From Ekhidna sp. (GTDB lineage Bacteria; Bacteroidota; Bacteroidia; Cytophagales; Cyclobacteriaceae), in contig JABSPG010000184.1 in NCBI GenBank assembly GCA_013214445.1, forward strand, positions 1 through 7,220: a DNA stretch of 7,220 nt. The letters run 5' to 3'. Positions within the stretch are counted from its first letter, which is position 1. Every line of letters starts with the position of its first letter. The translations under genes and the position numbers were made by a program. Of the stretch, positions 1-5,426 are shown in pieces. The notes under the pieces were generated by a model. The model searched no databases. It had not been told where the DNA came from and was given only the letters and a program-made list of their open reading frames with translations.

Positions 1-5
1 AGGAG
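1..5 (+). promoter_or_regulatory. Shine-Dalgarno-like AGGAG for the first gene
   Basis: AGGAG lies five bases before the ATG at 11 and eleven bases before the second in-frame ATG at 17, so it favours the first. None of the other genes in the window has so clear a motif. The site is at the very edge of the window, so its own context cannot be seen. Confidence 0.5.
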
Positions 6-10
6 AAACC

Positions 11-529
11 ATGTATATGATAAACGAATCCGCCCTACATAAAAGCGTGACTAAGAAAAAAGATGCGGCAAGCAAAAGGATCAATAAAGTTGAAATAGCA
101 CTCATACTCATGAACAGTGCATGTTCAATATTATTATTTGTTGATGCGCTAGATGATATTGACAATTGGGACTTTATAGGATCACTAATAATGTTGGTGT
201 CAGTGTTATATATCCTCTTCCTACGTTATAGAAGAAGGAAATCAGAAAACACTTTTGATAGAACCATGTTCGGTGAGTTAGATCACGCAATTGCAAATAC
301 CAACTCAATCATTCATATATCTAGAATGATGATCACTGGATATCTTATACCCATGTCAATCTACCTAGTACTTAAAATGCTAGCACACGGAGCTGCTTTA
401 GAAAAATGGCTAATGGTAATCGGGATGTATTCACTAGCCTTTCTATTGATTGTTTGGGAGCGAAAAAACTATCATTTACCAAGAAAAAATAGCCTTATAG
501 CCTTAAAAAAGAAGCTGACAGAAGTATAG
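11..529 (+). CDS. Uncharacterised four-helix inner-membrane protein
   Basis: I do not recognise this 172-residue protein. It has a basic N-terminus (residues 11-26, rich in Lys and Arg) and four hydrophobic stretches at about 27-47, 55-72, 108-125 and 132-150. The RYRRRK cluster at 72-77 and the basic C-terminus agree, by the positive-inside rule, with both ends and the middle loop (73-107) being cytoplasmic. The middle loop carries a polar helix (GELDHAIANTNS, 88-99). There is no signal peptide cleavage site and no catalytic motif. The start at 11 is chosen because AGGAG precedes it, but the frame stays open to the window edge, so a longer N-terminus cannot be excluded. Small membrane proteins of this sort often sit just downstream of a regulator gene in Bacteroidota, but the upstream gene is outside the window. 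The next gene begins 58 bases downstream on the same strand. Confidence 0.75.
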   Translation: MYMINESALHKSVTKKKDAASKRINKVEIALILMNSACSILLFVDALDDIDNWDFIGSLIMLVSVLYILFLRYRRRKSENTFDRTMFGELDHAIANTNSIIHISRMMITGYLIPMSIYLVLKMLAHGAALEKWLMVIGMYSLAFLLIVWERKNYHLPRKNSLIALKKKLTEV

Positions 530-587
530 CTCATCACAAAATCATTATCAGCAATCTTCTTAGTTTTAAGTTTTATCGATCTGAGAC

Positions 588-2261
588 TTGAGCCTAAGAA
601 AACACCACCTGATTAGTAAGGAAAAAATCGTATTCACCCGCATTATAACATTATTCCTAGTTCTTATAGGACAAGGGTCTTATAGTCAAGAAATAAAAAT
701 CTATAATGTCAATTGCCATATTCCCGAGAACGAATATGAAGTATTTAGTGACTACCTAAGAAATCAGGTAAGCTTCTTTGAAGATTATTTTGAGTTACCA
801 GACACTTTCCAAATCAGTGCTTTTTTTGTTGGTGATGACACTAAAAAGCAATTTGTCGGGGATGATGCACACGGCTTGTTTAGCTATAGATTTAACCGTA
901 TTTCAGTCTATAAAACCTACCGATATCATGAAATTTTCAAACATGAATTCAATCATTGGATTTATTCAAAATTCTCAAAAGAAAGGGAACGTCAGTTAAG
1001 TGAAGGAATTGCGGAGCTTTTTGAAGATTCATTTTACCATGGAGATACTTTACTTTTTGGCTTAGATAGAAATAAGGTAACTGCAGTACAAAAACACTTG
1101 AATGGAAAAATCAATCTAGCGATTTGGTTGGGTCAATCCAACGAAGAGTTTTACGTTTTTGAAAAGACAAAAAACTACCAAATAGCATGGGCACTGATGT
1201 ACTACCTGTATCATCAAAAGCCATTCATATTTAAGCGAATTGTTTTTCCAAACTCAAACTCCAAACTCGATTTGGTTAAGAGGGTAGAAAGTTCCTATGC
1301 TGGTGGTATCTCCCAACTACAAGAAGATCTTAAAAGCTATTACTCTGATCTCAATTTTGAGCTATTCGAAAGAGGACGTCATTTTTTACAATTAGAACAG
1401 AATGACTCTGCAATTATGTTCTTACGAAAAGCAATTGCAGCGCACCCTAACCATGCAGAATCACATTTATATCTAGGGATAGCACTGGAAGAAATTGCTG
1501 AGGTAAAGGAATCAGCCGAGCATTTCGCTAAGGCTTTTCTGATGTCGCCAAGACTTGAAAAAGTAATTAACCTTAGAAAGGCATACTTAGCTATGGACAG
1601 AATGAACTATGATGACTGTGTCGAGCGCTTGATGTCCCAATTACCCTTTGCAAATACGGACAATGAAAAGTACACGGTATTCAACTCTTTAGCTACTGCT
1701 TACACCCTGAGTTTTCGGCCAATTCAATCCCTGAAAGCAAACAAAAGGGCCCAAAAGCTTTACCCAGACTATTACATCACCGAAAATAATCTTGCACATG
1801 CATTTTTAATGATTAATGAATTTGATTCCGCGATTATATACTCATCCAAAGCAATCAAAAAAAGTAAAAACCTGGCAAACCCCTACGCACACAGAGGAAT
1901 GGCCTTCTTCAAGAAAGGCAAGCCAAAGAAAGCATTGAAAGATCTAGGAAAGGCAGAAGAACTTAACGAAATGTATGCCTTCACTCATTTGTACAAAGGA
2001 CTAATCTACGAACAAACAAACCAGCTAGTTGAAGCAAAGGAATCTTTCAAAAGGGTTTTTACCTCCACTGTTCAACCAATGGCAATGCTAATTGCTTCAC
2101 GAAAACTCGGACAATTAGGAACGAAAGAGGAAGAAATCGTTGGACTTTATCTTTCGAAAAATTCGGATAAAGGAAAAGGCGATCTAGAATATCTACTTTC
2201 AGAAATGAAGAATTATGACAGGAACAGTAATTATTCCGAAAACTACGATCTGTTCAATTGA
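588..2261 (+). CDS. Secreted gluzincin-type metallopeptidase with C-terminal TPR repeats
   Basis: This 557-residue protein joins two parts. Residues 1-33 look like a signal peptide: basic n-region, hydrophobic core about 19-28, and likely cleavage in SYS|QE. Residues 35-250 resemble the peptidase MA-like (gluzincin) fold. HEFNH at 119-123 is an HExxH zinc motif (His119, Glu120, His123), and Glu139 in LSEGIAE is placed to be the third ligand. GLFSY before the motif and YQIAWALMYYL at 197-207 also resemble that family. From about 258 there are TPR-like helix pairs at 258-291, 291-322, 361-394, 395-428, 430-463 and 464-497, which normally bind protein partners. Export would place it in the periplasm or outside the cell; the substrate is unknown. 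No ATG precedes the signal peptide. A TGA stop at 582-584 closes the frame just upstream, so TTG at 588 is the best start, with later CTG or ATT codons as alternatives. Peptidase activity is inferred. Confidence 0.8.
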   Translation: MSLRKHHLISKEKIVFTRIITLFLVLIGQGSYSQEIKIYNVNCHIPENEYEVFSDYLRNQVSFFEDYFELPDTFQISAFFVGDDTKKQFVGDDAHGLFSYRFNRISVYKTYRYHEIFKHEFNHWIYSKFSKERERQLSEGIAELFEDSFYHGDTLLFGLDRNKVTAVQKHLNGKINLAIWLGQSNEEFYVFEKTKNYQIAWALMYYLYHQKPFIFKRIVFPNSNSKLDLVKRVESSYAGGISQLQEDLKSYYSDLNFELFERGRHFLQLEQNDSAIMFLRKAIAAHPNHAESHLYLGIALEEIAEVKESAEHFAKAFLMSPRLEKVINLRKAYLAMDRMNYDDCVERLMSQLPFANTDNEKYTVFNSLATAYTLSFRPIQSLKANKRAQKLYPDYYITENNLAHAFLMINEFDSAIIYSSKAIKKSKNLANPYAHRGMAFFKKGKPKKALKDLGKAEELNEMYAFTHLYKGLIYEQTNQLVEAKESFKRVFTSTVQPMAMLIASRKLGQLGTKEEEIVGLYLSKNSDKGKGDLEYLLSEMKNYDRNSNYSENYDLFN

Positions 2262-2270
2262 ATATGTCCA

Positions 2271-2298
2271 AGTATTCCAATTATCATTCAGGAATACT
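2271..2298. terminator. Candidate stem-loop at the convergent gene junction
   Basis: AGTATTCC (2271-2278) and GGAATACT (2291-2298) are perfect 8-base inverted repeats around a 12-base loop. They lie just past the stop of the peptidase-TPR gene and across the stop of the EF-hand gene, where a shared terminator would be expected. Neither strand has a T-run after the stem, so it is not a classic intrinsic terminator; it may only stabilise the 3' ends, or be chance. Confidence 0.35.
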
Positions 2299-2835
2299 CA
2301 CCCTCCAATCACCAAATATCCAATTGCCGGGAGCATTTTCATCTTCGGAGAGGAAAAAATCTTCAAAGGCCTTGACTAGTTCTCCACCGCTAATCTGTTT
2401 ATCACTATTCAGATCCAGCATGTCGAAAGCTTTCTTTGCAACGGACATATAGAGACCGTAAGCCTTAAACATGTCCATATACTCTTTCTCATCAATATGA
2501 CCGTCCATATCCTGATCAAAGAGTGAAAACAAATAAGTAGCCGATTGATTGATGTAGTCATTCGGTTTTGCGAGAACAATCTTATCAAAAAACTGAACCC
2601 ACTCATCCAAGGCAACCTTAGCCTCAACCTTTTCCAGATCTTTTAAAACCTTCACAAACAATCCATGCGATCGCAATCTCAGCTCAAGTCTGGATACTGA
2701 ATTTTCTTCATGCCCGATGATATCGCTGATGGATTCTGCTACAAGCTCAAAATCGTCCTTTTCAAGGCTACCATTACTATTATTATCCAGAACATTAAAA
2801 AAATGAGTAATCTTCTGTTTTTGAATATCCGTCAT
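2284..2835 (-). CDS. EF-hand calcium-binding protein (calerythrin / sarcoplasmic Ca-binding type)
   Basis: With the ATG at 2835 this is a 183-residue protein with no signal peptide, so probably a cytoplasmic calcium buffer or sensor. Three EF-hand loops are visible. Loop 1 is residues 17-28 (DNNSNGSLEKDD, Asp instead of the usual Glu at position 12). Loop 3 is 107-118 (DQDMDGHIDEKE, fully canonical). Loop 4 is 141-152 (DLNSDKQISGGE, Lys where Gly is usual at position 6). The region about 60-85 would be a degenerate second hand that has lost its Ca ligands. This four-hand pattern and the C-terminal PGNWIFGD recall calerythrin and invertebrate sarcoplasmic calcium-binding proteins. The frame extends 11 codons upstream to a TTG at 2868, but the ATG gives the more natural N-terminus. 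It lies 109 bases downstream of aroQ on the same strand and may be co-transcribed or have its own promoter. No partner gene is evident. Confidence 0.88.
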   Translation of the reverse strand: MTDIQKQKITHFFNVLDNNSNGSLEKDDFELVAESISDIIGHEENSVSRLELRLRSHGLFVKVLKDLEKVEAKVALDEWVQFFDKIVLAKPNDYINQSATYLFSLFDQDMDGHIDEKEYMDMFKAYGLYMSVAKKAFDMLDLNSDKQISGGELVKAFEDFFLSEDENAPGNWIFGDWRVSIPE

Positions 2836-2944
2836 CAGGGCTTCTTTAGTGGGTGAATTCAAGCTCAAATTAATAAGTTCTTGCCTGTTTCGGAACTAAT
2901 GGTCTCTATACCATCGATCAATTCCTGATTTGAACAAGCCGAAC

Positions 2945-3370
2945 TCAATTATGAGCTGCCATCAGTTCTTGTATTGCGATTGCATATCCTTCCAACCCCC
3001 TGCCATTCACCGCCCCAACAGATACTTCAGTGATATAACTGTGTTGCCTAAAATCTTCTCTCTCTGCCAGGTTCGAAATATGCACTTCAAAGACCGGGCT
3101 GGTGATTCCTGCAATTGCATCGCGAAGCGCTACACTTGTATGTGTCAACCCTCCTGCATTTAGTACGATACCATCAATAGAAAACCCTACCTCATGAAGT
3201 TTATCTATGATAAATCCTTCGTGATTGGATTGAAAGTAAGAAAGCTCTATGCTCGAAAACCGCTTCTGTAGAGATTCAAAGTGATCTTCCATTGATATGG
3301 ATCCGTAAATGTCTGGCTCGCGAATACCCACCAAGTTTAAGTTTGGCCCATTTAGTACTAAGATCTTCAC
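2945..3370 (-). CDS. aroQ: Type II 3-dehydroquinate dehydratase
   Basis: This enzyme converts 3-dehydroquinate to 3-dehydroshikimate, the third step of the shikimate pathway to aromatic amino acids, in the cytoplasm; family members form dodecamers. At 141 residues it has the usual length. Hallmarks in order are NGPNLNLVG (7-15), the lid-loop residues Arg17 and Tyr22 in REPDIYG, QSNHEG (47-52), NAGGLTHTSVALRD (71-84), and EVHISN with the catalytic His97, followed by REDFRQHS (104-111). NAGG differs slightly from the common NPGA. The start is GTG at 3370, because the family begins MKILVLNGPN; the open frame runs further upstream to 3487, but that would add 39 unrelated residues and overlap xerD. 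It diverges from xerD across a 93-base gap, a pairing I recall as common in Bacteroidota, and is followed by the EF-hand gene. Confidence 0.96.
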   Translation of the reverse strand: MKILVLNGPNLNLVGIREPDIYGSISMEDHFESLQKRFSSIELSYFQSNHEGFIIDKLHEVGFSIDGIVLNAGGLTHTSVALRDAIAGITSPVFEVHISNLAEREDFRQHSYITEVSVGAVNGRGLEGYAIAIQELMAAHN

Positions 3371-3388
3371 AGTGATTGAATTTACGTA

Positions 3389-3422
3389 TTTGACTGAGTA
3401 ATTAGCGGTAATGCTAAATTTA
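3389..3422 (+). promoter_or_regulatory. Possible promoter for xerD-pyrD
   Basis: TTTG (3389-3392) matches the Bacteroidota -33 element, and TAAATTTA (3415-3422) matches seven of eight positions of TAnnTTTG, with 22 bases between, at the long end of the accepted spacing. Transcription would start near 3429, giving a leader of about 35 bases to the xerD ATG. This is pattern matching only. Confidence 0.3.
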
Positions 3423-3431
3423 TAATTTAGC
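3413..3431. repeat. Perfect inverted repeat in the aroQ-xerD divergent gap
   Basis: GCTAAATT (3413-3420) is the exact reverse complement of AATTTAGC (3424-3431), with TAT between, making a 19-base dyad in the middle of a divergent intergenic region. It could be an operator for a dimeric regulator or the symmetric core of a two-way promoter. The composition is AT-rich, so chance is not excluded. Confidence 0.55.
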
Positions 3432-3445
3432 TCGAAGAAACCAAT
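3415..3445 (-). promoter_or_regulatory. Possible promoter for aroQ
   Basis: On the minus strand ATTG (3445-3442) lies 19 bases before TAAATTTA (3422-3415), near matches to the TTTG and TAnnTTTG elements. Transcription would start near 3408, leaving a leader of about 40 bases to the GTG start. The same palindromic TAAATTTA is used by the candidate xerD promoter on the other strand. Confidence 0.3.
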
Positions 3446-3463
3446 AAACCCCTCCACCATATT

Positions 3464-4360
3464 ATGTGGAAAACCTATACCAAACAATTTGAAGCTTATC
3501 TAAAATTAGAACGATCACTCGCTCAAAATTCTGTTGATGCGTATCTATCGGATATCTCCAAGCTCCAGCAGTTTTTCGAAATAAAAGAAAAGGACGTATC
3601 ACCTTCCCGAGTCACACAACAAGACTTGATTGACTTTTTAGAATTTATCACAGAACTAGGGATGTCAGCTTACACCCAAGCTAGAATGGTTTCTGGCCTA
3701 AAGGCATTTTTTAAATTTTTAGTCTATGAGGAACTGATCACTAAAGACCCCTCACAACTTCTGGAGGCTCCAAAACTTGGGAGAAAACTTCCCGACACCC
3801 TTAGTTTACCTGAAATTGAAGAATTATTTGAGGCCATTGATCGATCTACTGCCGAAGGTCAACGCAATAGAGCAATTCTTGAAACCTTGTACAGTTCAGG
3901 CTTGCGTGTGTCGGAGCTAATCAATCTGAAAATAAGTAATATCCACGAAGACATAGGATTTCTTAGGGTTATCGGTAAGGGTAGTAAAGAGCGATTGGTT
4001 CCCATAGGACGCTCGGCTCTAAAGCACATAAAGATTTTTCGTGATGAAATCCGAGTACATATAGATGTCAAATCAGGTTTCGAGGATCATCTTTTTGTGA
4101 CCAAAAGAGGCAAGGCAATTAGCCGAGTCATGGTATTTATGATCATAAAGGACTTGGCTACAAAAATTGGAATGAAGAAAAATATTAGTCCACACACATT
4201 TAGACATAGCTTTGCAACTCACCTGATTGAAGGGGGTGCAGACTTGAGAGCAGTGCAAGAAATGCTAGGACACGAATCGATCACTACTACAGAAATCTAC
4301 ACCCATCTTGATCGGGATTATTTAAAGCAAGTAATCACGCAATTTCATCCTCGTAGCTGA
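3464..4360 (+). CDS. xerD: Tyrosine site-specific recombinase XerD
   Basis: This cytoplasmic recombinase cuts and rejoins DNA at dif; with XerC it resolves chromosome dimers at division. It has 298 residues. An N-terminal SAM-like DNA-binding domain (about 1-105, including LERSLAQNSVDAYLSD) precedes the catalytic domain (about 110-295). The six catalytic residues are present: Arg148 (SGLRVSEL), Lys172 (GKGSKERLVPI), His244 and Arg247 (HTFRHSFATHL), His270 (LGHESITTTEIYTH) and the nucleophile Tyr279. To my knowledge these positions and the total length equal those of E. coli XerD, which argues for a housekeeping Xer protein and not a phage or element integrase. XerC is the closest alternative. 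The ATG at 3464 has no clear ribosome site and gives the standard N-terminus. Its stop overlaps the pyrD start (TGATG), and ftsK, whose product activates XerD in other bacteria, lies about 1.1 kb downstream. Confidence 0.92.
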   Translation: MWKTYTKQFEAYLKLERSLAQNSVDAYLSDISKLQQFFEIKEKDVSPSRVTQQDLIDFLEFITELGMSAYTQARMVSGLKAFFKFLVYEELITKDPSQLLEAPKLGRKLPDTLSLPEIEELFEAIDRSTAEGQRNRAILETLYSSGLRVSELINLKISNIHEDIGFLRVIGKGSKERLVPIGRSALKHIKIFRDEIRVHIDVKSGFEDHLFVTKRGKAISRVMVFMIIKDLATKIGMKKNISPHTFRHSFATHLIEGGADLRAVQEMLGHESITTTEIYTHLDRDYLKQVITQFHPRS

Positions 4361-5388
4361 TGTACCAAATTCTCAAACCCATTCTCTTCCTTTTTGCTCC
4401 TGAAAAAGCACATAAAATAACGACAGGACTATTGCATGCAGCATTGAGCTTACCTTTTGGGAAAAAGATCATTAGGGGCATGTTCAATTTCGAAGATTCT
4501 AGACTGGAGCGAGAGGTGTTTGGATTAAAATTCAAAAACCCTATGGGCTTAGCGGCAGGTTTCGATAAAAATGCTGAACTGATAGATGATTTTTCCAATA
4601 TAGGTTTCGGTTTTATTGAAATAGGAACCATTACTCCCAAAGGTCAACCTGGAAATCCTAAACCAAGACTATTTAGACTACCAGAAGATCAAGCATTGAT
4701 CAACCGAATGGGCTTCAATAATGATGGAGTGGATGAAGCAGTCAAAAGGTTAAAAGCTCGAAAATCAGACATCATCATTGGTGGAAACATTGGAAAAAAC
4801 AAGGTCACACCAAATGAAGAAGCACTAACAGACTACCTAATATGTTTTGAAAAATTATTTGAGTACGTTGATTATTTTGTGGTAAACGTTAGTTCCCCAA
4901 ATACTCCAGGTCTACGTGAGCTACAAGAAAAAGAGCCCTTGATGAAACTTCTGAAAGCCTTGCAGGACGAGAATAAGAAGAAAGACAAGCCAAAACCAAT
5001 ACTCCTGAAAATCGCTCCAGATCTGACGGAGAGCCAGCTGGATGACATCATTTCAATCACAGAAGATCTCAGTTTGGATGGACTCATTGTGTCAAACACT
5101 ACCATAGAAAGATCAGGATTAAGGACCAAAAAGAATAAGATAGAGGAGATTGGAGCAGGTGGGTTAAGCGGCAAACCCGTATTCATGAAGTCTAATGAAG
5201 TGTTAAAGTATATCAAAAGTCAGCTTCCAAACGTTGCTATCATTGCAGTGGGAGGAGTCCATTCTGCACATGATGCCAAAGCGAAAATCGAGGCTGGAGC
5301 TAGTCTGGTTCAGGTGTATACAGGATTAGTTTATGAAGGGCCAGGGCTAATAAAAAAGATAAATAGAGAACTGGCTAAGCTAGCTTGA
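4360..5388 (+). CDS. pyrD: Dihydroorotate dehydrogenase (quinone), class 2
   Basis: The enzyme oxidises dihydroorotate to orotate in pyrimidine synthesis, passing electrons through FMN to membrane quinone. It has 342 residues, normal for class 2. The first 45 or so residues (KPILFLFAPEKAHKITTGLL) form the helical quinone-tunnel domain that docks on the inner membrane and separates class 2 from the soluble class 1 enzymes. The barrel follows, with GLAAGFDKN (63-71), GTITPKGQPGNPKPRLFRL (89-107), NRMGFNN (115-121), NVSSPNTPGLR (176-186, Ser179 being the expected catalytic base), LLKIAPDL (215-222, Lys217), SNTT (245-248), GGLSGKP (267-273), AVGGV (296-300) and VYTGLVYEGP (319-328). Its ATG shares the A of the xerD stop and no Shine-Dalgarno is visible, so translation is probably coupled to xerD. 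No other pyrimidine gene is nearby. Confidence 0.97.
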   Translation: MYQILKPILFLFAPEKAHKITTGLLHAALSLPFGKKIIRGMFNFEDSRLEREVFGLKFKNPMGLAAGFDKNAELIDDFSNIGFGFIEIGTITPKGQPGNPKPRLFRLPEDQALINRMGFNNDGVDEAVKRLKARKSDIIIGGNIGKNKVTPNEEALTDYLICFEKLFEYVDYFVVNVSSPNTPGLRELQEKEPLMKLLKALQDENKKKDKPKPILLKIAPDLTESQLDDIISITEDLSLDGLIVSNTTIERSGLRTKKNKIEEIGAGGLSGKPVFMKSNEVLKYIKSQLPNVAIIAVGGVHSAHDAKAKIEAGASLVQVYTGLVYEGPGLIKKINRELAKLA

Positions 5389-5396
5389 TACAAGCT
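5382..5396. repeat. Small hairpin over the pyrD stop codon
   Basis: AGCTTG (5382-5387) and CAAGCT (5391-5396) form a perfect 6-base stem around ATA. It overlaps AAGCTAGCTT (5377-5386), itself a perfect 10-base palindrome, so two alternative folds compete. The downstream sequence has only a short TTTT fifteen bases later, so a terminator role is doubtful. Confidence 0.35.
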
Positions 5397-5415
5397 GAAA
5401 ACTCCATTACTTTTG
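5384..5415 (+). promoter_or_regulatory. Possible promoter for ftsK
   Basis: TACTTTTG (5408-5415) is an exact match to the Bacteroidota -7 pattern TAnnTTTG, and CTTG (5384-5387) lies 20 bases before it as a near match to the -33 element. A start about seven bases downstream would leave a leader of only about five bases before the ATG at 5427, which makes the call weak; read-through from xerD-pyrD is the alternative. Confidence 0.3.
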
Positions 5416-5426
5416 GGTCGAATTTT

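Noticed and set aside
2836..2868. Longer EF-hand protein starting at TTG 2868
   Set aside because: The extra 11 residues carry no feature, and the ATG at 2835 gives a natural N-terminus directly before the first EF-hand helix.
2899..2914. ATGGT/ACCAT hairpin between aroQ and the EF-hand gene
   Set aside because: Only five base pairs with a six-base loop and no T-run; expected by chance in a 109-base gap.
2930..3163. Plus-strand open frame inside aroQ
   Set aside because: It is Cys-rich without spacing typical of a metal site and lies opposite the conserved C-terminal half of AroQ.
3371..3463. A dif recombination site near xerD and ftsK
   Set aside because: The 19-base dyad here has arms of 8 and a 3-base centre, not the 11-6-11 layout of dif sites, and is better explained as a promoter or operator. 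I saw no dif-like sequence elsewhere in the window.
3371..3487. N-terminal extension of AroQ to an upstream ATG
   Set aside because: It would add 39 residues unlike any type II dehydroquinase, cover the divergent promoter region and overlap xerD; the family start MKILVLNGPN falls at the GTG at 3370.
3464..4360. The recombinase as an integrase marking a mobile element
   Set aside because: Length and catalytic positions match housekeeping XerD, it is coupled to pyrD, and there are no flanking repeats, tRNA gene or cargo genes.
4872..5216. Antisense open frame inside pyrD
   Set aside because: The sense strand carries conserved PyrD motifs throughout this stretch, and the antisense product has no recognisable domain.
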